A DNA stretch of 58,798 nt from JABHGY01 sp964525185. GTDB taxonomy: Bacteria > Fidelibacterota > Marinisomatia > Marinisomatales > UBA1611. Under the pieces are notes generated by a model. It saw only the letters and a program-made list of their open reading frames with translations, was not told the origin of the DNA and did not search any database. Of this stretch, positions 7,412 through 17,600 are shown in pieces; the stretch's first letter is position 1; each line of letters begins with the position of its first letter. Both the position numbers and the translations under genes were made by a program. Where the stretch lies: contig CAZGFQ010000011.1 of assembly GCA_964525185.1 (NCBI GenBank), positions 1 through 58,798 of the forward strand. The letters run 5' to 3'.

Positions 7412-7735
7412 TTAATCTCCATCCTCGATGTCATAGATGCCTTCATCAATTGCTACATTGCGTAAATCATTTAATTCATCCGTTAAAATTCGATTTTTAT
7501 TCTGAAGAGCACGAATATCATTTTTAGCACTTAAAATGGAAACAACTGCTGCTAGAAAACCAATTAAAACACCAACAGTCAAAGCACCAAGCATAATCAT
7601 AGATACAGGCGCACTTTCATATTCTTGAAAAATGAGATTCACATAAACTTGAGATTGCTCTCCAGCATTTTGTGTAAGAAAATATACTAGTATTAGAACA
7701 GTTAATATTCCACCAAATATTTTTACAAGTTTCAT
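7412..7735 (-). CDS. lapA: LapA-domain inner-membrane protein
   Basis: 107 aa. Two membrane helices (about residues 5-22 and 45-69) are joined by a short periplasmic piece containing QNAGEQSQVYVNLIF, the usual LapA (DUF1049) motif region. A cytoplasmic coiled coil with SAKNDIRALQNKNRILTDEL follows. LapA is a small lipopolysaccharide-assembly protein commonly next to lapB, as here. Its ATG overlaps the miaB stop by one base (TAATG), so translation is coupled. Confidence 0.8.
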   Translation of the reverse strand: MKLVKIFGGILTVLILVYFLTQNAGEQSQVYVNLIFQEYESAPVSMIMLGALTVGVLIGFLAAVVSILSAKNDIRALQNKNRILTDELNDLRNVAIDEGIYDIEDGD

Positions 7736-9057
7736 TAAGCAGCCTCCGCTTTATTAATAAGTTTACCATGAAGGGATACACCCTTTGCTTCAATTATTTC
7801 TACTGAAACAATGTCTTTTATTTGCGCATTTCCCTTATCAAATATAACCCATTTATTTGCATCAATGCGCCCAACCCATTGATCTTTTGATCGTTTACTT
7901 TCTTTTTCTACAAGAACAGATTCAACGCGTCCAACAAATGATTTATTTCTTTCTAATGTATGTTCCTTTTGAAGTTCTATCACTTCAACCAATCGAGCTT
8001 GTTTTTCATCTTCAGGAACTCGATCTTCATATTCCGCAGCTTTTGTCCCACGTCTAGGTGAATATTTAAAATTAAAAGCTGAATCAAATTTTACTTGATT
8101 CATAACATCAATTGTTTCTGCAAAATCGCTTGCTGTTTCCCCGGGGAATCCTACAATTATATCCGTGCTAATTGCAACATTGGGAAGTTTATGTCTTATT
8201 CTGTCAGCCAATTGTATAAATTGTTCTTTCGTATATGTTCGATTCATTCTTTTCAAGATGGAGTCGGCTCCTGCTTGAAGAGGTAAATGGATATAATTAC
8301 AAATATTAAGGTAGGCGGCCATAACATCAAGTAATGGTTCTGTAATATCTTGAGGGTGAGGTGACGTATACCGAATTCTTTTTACACCTTCAATTTGGGC
8401 AACAGATTCCAATAAATCTTGAAACTCTTTTCCTTCATGCTTATAGGAATTAACATTCTGTCCCAATAACGTGATTTCTACAAATCCTTCCGCTACAGCT
8501 TGTTTAACTTCTGAAACTATACCATCAATACTTCTACTTCTTTCTCTTCCACGGGTGAAAGGTACAATACAAAATGTGCAAAATTTGTCACATCCACGCA
8601 TAATGGAAATCCAAGCATTTATTCCATCTTTACGGCTAGGGAATAAATCATCATACACTTCAAATTTAGATAAAGTTGTATCTACTTGGCTTTTTGCGAT
8701 GGTATGTTTACGGGTGAGCAATTCTGGTAATCGCCTGTAGGAGTCGGGGCCTAAAACAATATCCACGTATGGTTTATTCTCAAGAATATCATGCTTTAGA
8801 CTCTGAGCCATACACCCCAAAACGCCAATTAAAACATCGGGTCTTTTTTGCTTAATTAAATCATATCTACCCAATTGAGAATGCACTTTTTCTTCTGCAT
8901 GTTCCCTAACAGAACATGTATTTACAAAAATAACATCAGCCGTTTCCAATGAATTGGATTGGGAATATCCTTGTTTTTGCAGCAAACCTTCAACAAGTTC
9001 TGAGTCGGCTACATTCATCTGGCAGCCGTAAGTTTCTATAAAATACGATGGATTCAT
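7735..9057 (-). CDS. miaB: tRNA-2-methylthio-N6-dimethylallyladenosine synthase
   Basis: 440 aa, the usual length. An N-terminal UPF0004 domain carries Cys12, Cys48 and Cys82 (auxiliary Fe-S cluster). The radical SAM domain carries Cys156, Cys160 and Cys163 (GCDKFCTFC), and a C-terminal TRAM domain covers about 375-437. The enzyme adds a methylthio group to i6A37 in tRNAs that read UNN codons. It is first in a minus-strand operon with lapA, lapB, a SPOR gene and, at the end, tRNA-Sec, whose A36-A37-A38 loop is the sequence that MiaA/MiaB recognise. MiaB rather than MtaB or RimO is supported by ETYGCQMN and NTCSVREHAE. Confidence 0.95.
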   Translation of the reverse strand: MNPSYFIETYGCQMNVADSELVEGLLQKQGYSQSNSLETADVIFVNTCSVREHAEEKVHSQLGRYDLIKQKRPDVLIGVLGCMAQSLKHDILENKPYVDIVLGPDSYRRLPELLTRKHTIAKSQVDTTLSKFEVYDDLFPSRKDGINAWISIMRGCDKFCTFCIVPFTRGRERSRSIDGIVSEVKQAVAEGFVEITLLGQNVNSYKHEGKEFQDLLESVAQIEGVKRIRYTSPHPQDITEPLLDVMAAYLNICNYIHLPLQAGADSILKRMNRTYTKEQFIQLADRIRHKLPNVAISTDIIVGFPGETASDFAETIDVMNQVKFDSAFNFKYSPRRGTKAAEYEDRVPEDEKQARLVEVIELQKEHTLERNKSFVGRVESVLVEKESKRSKDQWVGRIDANKWVIFDKGNAQIKDIVSVEIIEAKGVSLHGKLINKAEAA

Positions 9058-9078
9058 AATAGGGATGTGTCCCTAATT

Positions 9079-10008
9079 TTATTTAGATGCGTCAGTAAAG
9101 AAATAGTCCAACGGGTTTTGGGGAGAACCGTAATAATGAACTTCATAATGTAAATGCGGTGCCGTTGAGCGTCCCGTATTTCCTGTATAACCTATAATAT
9201 CACCCCGTTTAACTTTTTGCCCAGTTCGAACTTTTAATTTTGACAAATGGGCATAAATTGTTGTGTATCCATATCCGTGATCCACTTTTATATGATTCCC
9301 AAATCCCCCGACATAATAAGCTCTTTTTACTTTACCATCCGCAGGAGCATGAATGGGAGTACCGGTCCGAACAGTAATATCTTGTCCTTGGTGGAATCGC
9401 TTTTTATGATCAATTGGATCTGTTCTATACCCGTAAGAAGAATTTAAATAGCCACCTTCAATGGGTCGAATGGATGGAATAGCTCGAATACGATCAACAT
9501 CCGTTTTTACTTGATCATAAATATTTTCATAACTCATTAATTCAAGATTTACTTTTCGAGATAATTTGTCAATATCAAATTCGAGTGCGGTTAATTCTTT
9601 ATTCACGGCTGGAGCAAGGTTATCCATGGATAACGAAGTTTCCGACATGATACCACCAATACCTAATTGCCTAACTTCTTTGTCAATATCCGGCATTCCT
9701 GCATAAGTTCTAACAGCTTGATCTTTTTCTTCTAAAGCTAGAATTTGGCTATCTAAAAAGTCTAATCGGGTTTTTAATGCATCTAAATTTTGGGATACAC
9801 TGTGGTAATTCTGCTTGAATTCAGCCAATCTTTTTTGATACAACAATTTACTTAAACTATCTGCACTAAAAAATAAGACGGCACCCAACAACACAATTGC
9901 TGTCGACAAAATAGCAAAAAACTGGACTCGGGAGAAATGCACTTGACTTACACCTTTCTCTGTCTCTCTATGGATAATATACCGGCTGGTCGGAAAAATT
10001 TGTTTCAT
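9079..10008 (-). CDS. membrane-anchored M23 (LytM) family peptidase
   Basis: 309 aa. A membrane helix at about 29-49, coiled coil at about 55-165, and a C-terminal M23 domain. The zinc ligands are visible: His206 and Asp210 (HQGQD), and His285/His287 in HLHYEV. This is a complete catalytic set, so the protein is probably an active peptidoglycan endopeptidase facing the periplasm rather than an EnvC-like activator. Relatives with coiled coil plus M23 in this group act in cell elongation and curvature. A 14-nt palindrome (GATTATTTATAATC, 10013-10026) lies just before its ATG. Confidence 0.88.
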   Translation of the reverse strand: MKQIFPTSRYIIHRETEKGVSQVHFSRVQFFAILSTAIVLLGAVLFFSADSLSKLLYQKRLAEFKQNYHSVSQNLDALKTRLDFLDSQILALEEKDQAVRTYAGMPDIDKEVRQLGIGGIMSETSLSMDNLAPAVNKELTALEFDIDKLSRKVNLELMSYENIYDQVKTDVDRIRAIPSIRPIEGGYLNSSYGYRTDPIDHKKRFHQGQDITVRTGTPIHAPADGKVKRAYYVGGFGNHIKVDHGYGYTTIYAHLSKLKVRTGQKVKRGDIIGYTGNTGRSTAPHLHYEVHYYGSPQNPLDYFFTDASK

Positions 10009-10051
10009 TTAAGATTATTTATAATCCTCGGATTCCTGATTTTACAAAGAA

Positions 10052-10516
10052 TTAGTCAGTACTTTCAACCGGTTTATCTTCATCGTTTTCTTCAGAAATT
10101 GTTTCTTCATCAGGTGAATTTTCTTCCAGTTCTTCAATACTATCATCTAATACTGAATCATCAGAACTCGTTTCAACCGGTTCATCCACATCAGGGACTG
10201 AATCTAATTCCACTTTTTTCTCGAGAATCTTTTCTTTTAGTTCATCAATTTTATCCACATAATTAAAAAAGTCTGCATTCCCTGTGAAGTTTACGATATT
10301 ATCTTCTTTTGCTTGATCATAAACATGTTGCCCCAATAATTCGGTTTGTTTATCCATTTCTTTTCCCAATTGATGAATATCCAATTTTATTTTCGATACA
10401 CGGGTTAACTCTTCAGTCTTTGCGACGGCAACTTTACTCATTTCTTCTGCTTTTTCAACAGCTGAGCTTCCCCATTCTTTCATATTCTCTTTTAAATCAT
10501 CCCATAATTTTGACAT
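10052..10516 (-). CDS. small coiled-coil protein with acidic tail, function unknown
   Basis: 154 aa, no family recognised with confidence. Residues 1-50 are amphipathic helix (LWDDLKENMKEWGSSAVEKA). Residues 50-105 are charged helix (GKEMDKQTELLGQHVYDQAK). Residues 106-154 are low-complexity and very rich in Asp, Glu and Ser. There is no signal peptide or membrane segment, so it is probably cytoplasmic. It has its own well-formed promoter and lies upstream of the M23 peptidase with a 43-nt gap, so the two may be cotranscribed. Confidence 0.65.
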   Translation of the reverse strand: MSKLWDDLKENMKEWGSSAVEKAEEMSKVAVAKTEELTRVSKIKLDIHQLGKEMDKQTELLGQHVYDQAKEDNIVNFTGNADFFNYVDKIDELKEKILEKKVELDSVPDVDEPVETSSDDSVLDDSIEELEENSPDEETISEENDEDKPVESTD

Positions 10517-10528
10517 GGACTTTCCTCT

Positions 10529-10557
10529 TCTATAAAATGCTTAATTAATTGTGTAAA
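10529..10557 (-). promoter_or_regulatory. sigma-70-type promoter of the coiled-coil gene
   Basis: On the minus strand, TTTACA (10552-10557) and TATAGA (10529-10534) are separated by exactly 17 bp. The -10 box ends 12 nt before the ATG, with GAGGAAAG in between, so the leader would be very short. Confidence 0.55.
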
Positions 10558-10604
10558 GCTATAACATCTGAATTTGAATAAACAAATGAAATCATTTACC
10601 TGTT

Positions 10605-12200
10605 TTACAAACCTTCATTGGGGAAACGGCATACCACCTGTTGCACCATTTCAATTTCATCCAATGATTCCAGCTCTTGAATTATAGTCTGAGATATGGA
10701 TGTATTAACGCGAATAACACCAAATGCTTTGTCTTCACCTGTGTCACTCAAAACGTAGGCACCAATATTAATATTATGATTACTCAATAGAGTTCCTACT
10801 TTTCCTATTACACCCGGAATATCTTTATTTTTAACCAAAAGCATTGTTTCTTTCGGTATAATATCAATTTCATGGCCAAAAATATTTACAATTCTTGGTT
10901 TCATATCGCCAAAAATAGATCCATCTATTCGTGTTACAACTCCATTCGACATTACTTTTGTCACAATCAAATTAGAAAAATCAGTTTTCCCCGTTTGATA
11001 AATGACTTCTGAATCAATTCCAAAATCATTGGCGCGAGCTTCAATATTGATGTAATTGAGCCTACCTGAAATCCTTCTTTCCAACAATCCTTTCAAAAAT
11101 GCTAAAGATAATGGTTTAATATCATCCATATCACCATGACACTCTAGGACAACTTTGTCTATTGATTCGTTTCCAAGTTGAGATTGGATATTTCCTAATA
11201 GTTCAGCCAGATTTAAAAAAGGGAGTATTTCCTTCATTTTAGTCATATTGGACATAGGCGTATTTAAAGCATTTGCCATGGACCCGGTCGTTAAATAATC
11301 TCTCACTTGCCTACATACAGCACCCGATACACCTTCCTTTGCTTCTTCTGTAGATGCACCTAAATGTGGTGTAATAACACAATTATCCAAATGAACCAAT
11401 GGATGGGCAGGACCGATAGGTTCATTTTCAAAAACGTCAATTGCTGCTCCAGCAATAATACCATCTTTTAATGCTTGAGCTAAATCAGATTCATTTATAA
11501 TACCACCACGGGCCACGTTAACGATTCGGGAAGTTGATTTCATCAACTGAAACCGATCGAGGTTAAAAAGGTTTTTTGTTCCTTCAACAAGGGGTACGTG
11601 TAACGTAATGAAATCTGATTCTTTAGTTAGGATGTCTAGATCAACCATTTTTACTTGATCAGGATTAAAATGATCTTGATTAAAATATGGATCATAGCCT
11701 AATATATTCATTCCAAAAGCCTGGACACGAGTCATAACTTCACGGCCAATTTTTCCACAACCTACCACACCCAATGTTTTTCCTTTAAGTTCGGTTCCAA
11801 TTAGTGCATGCCGGTTCCATTGCCCCTGACTCAAACCAAGATGCCCCTGAGAAATATTCCGGGATACAGCTAAAATCATTCCAATTGTATGTTCTGCTGC
11901 AGAAATAGTATTTACATCGGGTGTATTCATAACAACAATCCCATGACGAGTAGCATAAGGAATATCGATGTTATCCACGCCAACACCTGCTCTGCCAATC
12001 ACTTCGAGTTTTGGGGCCAAGGCCATCAATTTTTCATCTGGTCTGGTGCCACTTCGAATGATCCAACCATGTATATCTGGTAATACTTTTTCCCATTCTT
12101 CTTGTGGAGATTTAGAATAATCTAAAACATCTAAACCACTATCTTGAAGAATAGATAGACCAGAACTAGTTATGGGGTCTGTTATTAATACTTTTTTCAA
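10605..12200 (-). CDS. serA: D-3-phosphoglycerate dehydrogenase
   Basis: 531 aa, the long bacterial form. An N-terminal substrate domain is split around the NAD domain (VGCGKIGREVMTRVQAFG, about 146-163). Catalytic-region motifs NVARGGIINESDLA and ITPHLGAST are intact. The allosteric-substrate-binding domain occupies about 320-450, with a C-terminal ACT domain (LLVKNKDIPGVIGKVG, about 456-531). It oxidises 3-phosphoglycerate in the first step of serine synthesis, and the ACT domain implies serine feedback. The start is TTG at 12200, overlapping the aconitase stop (TTGA), so translation should be coupled to acn. Confidence 0.94.
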   Translation of the reverse strand: MKKVLITDPITSSGLSILQDSGLDVLDYSKSPQEEWEKVLPDIHGWIIRSGTRPDEKLMALAPKLEVIGRAGVGVDNIDIPYATRHGIVVMNTPDVNTISAAEHTIGMILAVSRNISQGHLGLSQGQWNRHALIGTELKGKTLGVVGCGKIGREVMTRVQAFGMNILGYDPYFNQDHFNPDQVKMVDLDILTKESDFITLHVPLVEGTKNLFNLDRFQLMKSTSRIVNVARGGIINESDLAQALKDGIIAGAAIDVFENEPIGPAHPLVHLDNCVITPHLGASTEEAKEGVSGAVCRQVRDYLTTGSMANALNTPMSNMTKMKEILPFLNLAELLGNIQSQLGNESIDKVVLECHGDMDDIKPLSLAFLKGLLERRISGRLNYINIEARANDFGIDSEVIYQTGKTDFSNLIVTKVMSNGVVTRIDGSIFGDMKPRIVNIFGHEIDIIPKETMLLVKNKDIPGVIGKVGTLLSNHNINIGAYVLSDTGEDKAFGVIRVNTSISQTIIQELESLDEIEMVQQVVCRFPNEGL

Positions 12201-14455
12201 TGTTTCAATCCAATATTATTAAGTGCTGAACCTGCTTTAAACCATTCAATTTGTATATCAGATAATGAATGTGATACGGTTCCTGAATCGGTAGAACCAT
12301 CTGCATGAATTATTCGAATTTCATGTTTACTTCCAGCGGATAATGTATCTAAACCTACAATATCTATACGGTCCATTTCTTGAATTAAATTGTAGGTAGT
12401 ATCATCATCAAATGTAAGAGGAAGAATCCCTTGCTTCTTTAGGTTTGTTTCAGCAATACGAGCAAAACTCCGAGTAATAACCGCCTTACATCCTAAATGT
12501 CTAGGCTCCATAGCCGCATGCTCTCGGCTAGACCCTTCTCCATAATTTTCATCGCCAACAACAACCCAACCTGTTTGTTTTAATTTATAATATCTTGCAA
12601 TTTGATTAAAGGATTGTCCAGTTTCTCCATTAAGAATATTAGTACCGTGTCCAACTTCATCTGTATAACTATTGACGGCTCCACTATACATATTTCCTGA
12701 AATATTATCCAAATGGCCTCTAAATCTTAACCAAGGACCTGCAGGAGAAATATGATCAGTTGTACATTTCCCTTTTGCTTTAACTAAAATGGGTAATTCA
12801 TAAAAATCATTCCCATCCCATTTATTAAATGGCGTCAAGAGCTGTAGCCGCTCACTATCTGGATTTACAATAACTTGAACACCGTCACCAGATTCTGGTG
12901 GTGCCACAAATCCAGATTCACCCGGATCGAATCCATTCTTTGGCAATTCATCACCAACGGGTGGATTTAGCATTACCTTATCACCATTTTCATTTGTTAA
13001 TGAATCTGTCTCGGGGTTAAAACTCATGGATCCAGCAATCGCTAATGCTGTTACAATTTCCGGACTTCCAATGAAAGCATATGTGCCAGGATTCCCATCT
13101 GCTCTTTTAGCAAAATTTCGATTGAAAGAGGTAATAATAGAATTTTTCTTTCCATCCTCCATGCCGTGACGTTTCCATTGGCCAATACATGGGCCACACG
13201 CATTTGCTAATACAGTTCCTCCTAATTCTTCTAGAATAGCTAATTGACCATCCCTCTCAATCGTAGCTCGAATTTGTTCAGAGCCAGGAGAAATCATAAA
13301 AGATGATTTTGCTCTTAACCCTTTCGATAATGCTTGTTTTGCAACATGAGCTGCTCGTTCAATATCTTCATAAGATGAATTTGTGCAACTACCAATTAAG
13401 GCTACACTCAACTCATCTTCATAGTCTTGTTCGACGACATCTTTTTTCATTTGAGAAATGGGATGCGTCAAATCGGGTGTAAATGGACCAACAATATGGG
13501 GTTCCAATTCAGATAAATTGATTTCAATAATTTCGTCATAATAATCTTCAGGGTTTGCTGCAACTTTATCATCTGCTCTCAGATGATGGCTTATTTCATC
13601 GGCTAATTCTGCAACTTCTACCCTTTCAGTTTGTCTTAAATAGGTTGACATTTTTTCATCATAAGGAAAAACTGAAGTTGTTGCTCCAATTTCTGCTCCC
13701 ATATTTGTAATTGTAGCTTTACCTGTACAGCTAATCGATTTTGTCCCAGGACCGAAATATTCTACAATTTTTCCTGTACCACCTTTTACAGTCATAATAC
13801 CAGCTAACTTTAAAATGACATCTTTAGCGGAAGTCCAACCTGACAATTCTCCCGTCAATTTAACACCTGTGACACCTGGCCATCTCAATTCCCAAGGCAT
13901 TCCAGCCATGACATCGACAGCATCTGCACCACCAACACCAATGGCAACCATACCAAGTCCACCTGCATTCACAGTATGAGAATCGGTCCCAACCATCATT
14001 CCTCCGGGAAATGCATAATTCTCTAATATAACTTGATGAATAATTCCTGCCCCGGGCTTCCAAAAGCCAATTCCATACTTTTGACTGACAGAATGAAGAA
14101 AATCATACACTTCCCCATTGACTTTTTCTGCCTGAGCTAAATCAGTTAATGCACCTACTTCAGCTTGAATTAAATGATCACAATGAACCGTGGAGGGGAC
14201 AGCTGTTTTTAGCTTTCCTGCTGACATGAATTGTAATAAAGCCATCTGAGCTGTAGCATCTTGCATAGCTACTCTATCTGGATTAAAATATGCGTATGTT
14301 TCAAATCGTTGCGGTTTTTCTGAAAAGGGTTCGACTAAGTGTGCAAATAGAATTTTTTCTGTATAAGTGAGTGGGCGTCCTAGAAATGTCCGAGCATTTT
14401 CTACCTTTTCCCCAAAAGTGCTGTAAACTTCTTTTATCATCTGTAAATCAAACAT
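12197..14455 (-). CDS. acn: aconitate hydratase (mitochondrial-like type)
   Basis: 752 aa. The [4Fe-4S] cluster Cys residues are visible in GSCTNSSYED and NACGPCIGQW. Also visible are substrate-binding motifs (GTDSHTVNAGGLGM; GEGSSREHAAMEPRHLG in the swivel domain). Length and motif spacing match the eukaryotic-mitochondrial/bacterial aconitase branch (about 750-780 aa) rather than AcnB or the 890-aa AcnA/IRP branch. It interconverts citrate and isocitrate in the TCA cycle. It is the first gene of a two-gene operon with serA and diverges from the porU-like gene across 147 nt containing a palindrome. Confidence 0.95.
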   Translation of the reverse strand: MFDLQMIKEVYSTFGEKVENARTFLGRPLTYTEKILFAHLVEPFSEKPQRFETYAYFNPDRVAMQDATAQMALLQFMSAGKLKTAVPSTVHCDHLIQAEVGALTDLAQAEKVNGEVYDFLHSVSQKYGIGFWKPGAGIIHQVILENYAFPGGMMVGTDSHTVNAGGLGMVAIGVGGADAVDVMAGMPWELRWPGVTGVKLTGELSGWTSAKDVILKLAGIMTVKGGTGKIVEYFGPGTKSISCTGKATITNMGAEIGATTSVFPYDEKMSTYLRQTERVEVAELADEISHHLRADDKVAANPEDYYDEIIEINLSELEPHIVGPFTPDLTHPISQMKKDVVEQDYEDELSVALIGSCTNSSYEDIERAAHVAKQALSKGLRAKSSFMISPGSEQIRATIERDGQLAILEELGGTVLANACGPCIGQWKRHGMEDGKKNSIITSFNRNFAKRADGNPGTYAFIGSPEIVTALAIAGSMSFNPETDSLTNENGDKVMLNPPVGDELPKNGFDPGESGFVAPPESGDGVQVIVNPDSERLQLLTPFNKWDGNDFYELPILVKAKGKCTTDHISPAGPWLRFRGHLDNISGNMYSGAVNSYTDEVGHGTNILNGETGQSFNQIARYYKLKQTGWVVVGDENYGEGSSREHAAMEPRHLGCKAVITRSFARIAETNLKKQGILPLTFDDDTTYNLIQEMDRIDIVGLDTLSAGSKHEIRIIHADGSTDSGTVSHSLSDIQIEWFKAGSALNNIGLKH

Positions 14456-14493
14456 GTATTTCTACCTTTTGCTCTCAATTTATTATGTGGAAC

Positions 14494-14516
14494 CCAAACG
14501 TGTATTAATCGTTTGG
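14494..14516. promoter_or_regulatory. 23-bp dyad between acn and the porU-like gene
   Basis: CCAAACG (14494-14500) and CGTTTGG (14510-14516) form a perfect 7-bp dyad around a 9-nt AT-rich centre. On the minus strand a CATAAT -10-like box lies just downstream, so the dyad would cover the -35 region of an acn promoter. A repressor or activator site is plausible. It lacks the U-run expected of a terminator. Confidence 0.4.
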
Positions 14517-14602
14517 AATTAGACATGGAAGTTACAGAATCATAACGAGAGTTTTCAATGCGAAGTGATGAATAGTTGGTATAAATTTTGATTAAAGAAA
14601 AA

Positions 14603-17600
14603 ATGAAATATTTTCTAGTTATAGTAGCCCTTTTTCAATTGGCACTTGCAAAAAGGACCCAAAATATTCATCAAAATGATTCTGAACGATTTTCATTTGA
14701 TGTCATTACACAGGCACGATCAGTGGATGATTTAAAAAACCAGTCCTATTTAATTGGCCTTCCAAATGACTTTTACCCACATGTGTCCGTCCAATATTTG
14801 GAACCGACGGATTGTCCATTTGACTGTTCTTCTCTTGAAAGTATACCAGAATTTTGGGCTCAGAAGCAGACTCTACAATCATTAGAAACTGCTACCTTTG
14901 TTGTTTCACCTATGAAAGGAAATAATCAATATTTTAAAAAGATTCGTATTCAATTTGATTTCGACCATGTTCAAAATGAATATATCCCACCAACTCAAAA
15001 TCAATTTCGCTTATTATCTTCACAAATAATGAATTGGGACATTGCCAAAAACTGGATAAAGCCTAAAGCTAGGAAAAGAATGAAATCCAGTTCTTATCCA
15101 GCTGGCACATGGCTATCGTTCAAAATTGAAAATGATGGAATGTCAAAATTGTCATACAGTACTCTTTCATCAGTATATAGTCAAATATCTTCAATAGACC
15201 CACGCTCTATCATGCTATATACGGGACCAGAATTAGGACGATCAAAAACGCAAGCTACAAACCAACCTATACAAGATAATTTGGTTGAAATAGGTATTTC
15301 CATTACTGGAGAAAATGATGGTTCATTCGATTCTGAAGATGAAATACTTTTTTATGGAAATGGTCCCAGTGGTTACAATGTGTCCGGCGGGTCGGTCGTT
15401 TTTAATCAAAATTTATATTTTACAGACAATACATATTATTTACTCATTCCTCATGACAATTCTCTGCGTGGACAAAGAGTATCTGAAGGCACCATCCCAG
15501 ACAATATTACTCTGTCTATCAATTATGGATTAAGTTATGTACATCAAGAAATTGATATGATAAACCCGTCTCATTCGGGATTGGGCTGGGCTTCAAGCCC
15601 AATATCTCACAATGGCACATATTCATTAAATTTAAATATGCCATCACCAGAGTCTACAATCGATGCATCTGTTTCAATGGGATTTTTAGGGGGTGAATTG
15701 ACTCCAACACCCTATCATAATACAAATCATAGAATTTATTGTTACTACGAAACGGTTGACTTTGGAAGTCATCGAGGCTACGCTTCTTGGTCTTCTATCG
15801 GTTCTCAATCAGCGAACTTTATTCTATCTGGATCTGAGTTATCAGATGGCTCAAATCTCTTTTATGCGGTTAATTCATCTAATAATAGTAATTCTCAACC
15901 CTATTTTGATTACATTAATCTACAATATGGGCGCCATTTAACAGTAAATGATTCTTATGATTTTTATTCCCCAATTCTTGGAACGAAAGTGAGATTTGCA
16001 CTCGATGAAGTCCCAACTAGCTCTACACAGGTTTGGGATGTTTCAAATGTTCTTGCCCCCAAATATATGATTTTGAATGAAGGATCAGAGTTAACAACAT
16101 TTGATACTCAAACATTATTCGCATCTCCTAATCATTTTGTTGTATTTCAATCTGGTGAGTTAAACGAAATATCAACAATAATAAATGAAGGTTCTATGGA
16201 TTTTAATGTGTTGCGAACAAATAATGTATCTGTCGATCATGTCATTATCGGCCCGGAATCTTTCAGGGAAAGTGCAACCCCTTTATTAGAACTTAGAGAT
16301 CCAGCACTTTATGCGAGTATTGAAGATATATATACCGAATTTTCTGCAGGAAATAAAGATCCAATGGCTATTAGAGCATTTATTCAATGGTCACAAGAAC
16401 AGTGGGAAAGCCCCGCCCCATATTCAGTATTTTTAATTGGAGATGCAGATTATGATTATAGAAATATTTCTGGAGAATCTGGAAATATTATTCCAACGAT
16501 TGAAGTTGGAACTTCGTTTTCGTGGGCCACAGATGATCGACTTGCAACATTATATGGCTCTGTCCCCGAAATAGCACTAGGGAGGTTTCCAGCACGAAAT
16601 AAAAATGAATTTGAAGATTATATTGATAAAATAATTGATGCAGAATCTTCTCCTGAATTAGGACCATGGCGTCAACGAGTTACATTAATTGCGGATGATG
16701 GAGCTCGCCCAGAAAAAGAAACTTGGGAAATTGGGACAGGAAAAAGTCATACAAATAATTCTGAAGATTTAGCTTCATTGATTCCGCCCACAATTGAAAT
16801 CAATAAGTTATATATGTTAGAATTTCCTGAAGAAAGCGATGCATCTGTCTATGGAGTTGTAAAACCAGAAGCGACTCAAGCTGTTATAAATGCATTGAAT
16901 GAAGGAACTGCAATTATTAATTATATTGGGCATGGATCATCCACTCAATTAGCACAAGAACGACTTCTCTATTTAGATAGGGGCGATATTCAATTAATGA
17001 ATACAGGAGACAAATATCCTTTGTGGATTGTCGGGACATGCTCCTTTGGACATTTTGATGATTTAGATATCGAATCCTTTTCGGAAGAACTCGTAAGAGC
17101 GCCCATGAATGCGGCGGCGGCAGTCATAAGTACTACTCGAAAGATTACTGTATCTGGGAATGCTAATTATTCTGAAGATCTTTTTTCTACAATTTTTCCG
17201 GAAGGAAATGTAACAACATTGCCAATTGGTTCCATTCTTAGAAATATTAAAACCGGATACGGTGAAGGAGAATATTTCACATTATTTGGTGATCCGGTAA
17301 TGAAACTTCCAATCCCTTCAGATACATTAACTATATCATCAATTTCACCAGATACTATCGAAACACTTGCATTAGGTTCTTTCAATGGACTCCAATCTGT
17401 TATTGATGAATCTGGTACCGGTATTGTGGCATTGCGGGATGCGAAAAGAATCGTAACGCGAGAATACAATATTGCATCAACCACTCAATCAGTGTCGTAT
17501 TCGCTCCCTGGCCCACTTTTATTCAGAGGACAATTTTCTTTTTCTGGAAACCAATTAAATGGAAATTTTCGCATTCCACTTGATATTTCATATTCCAATG

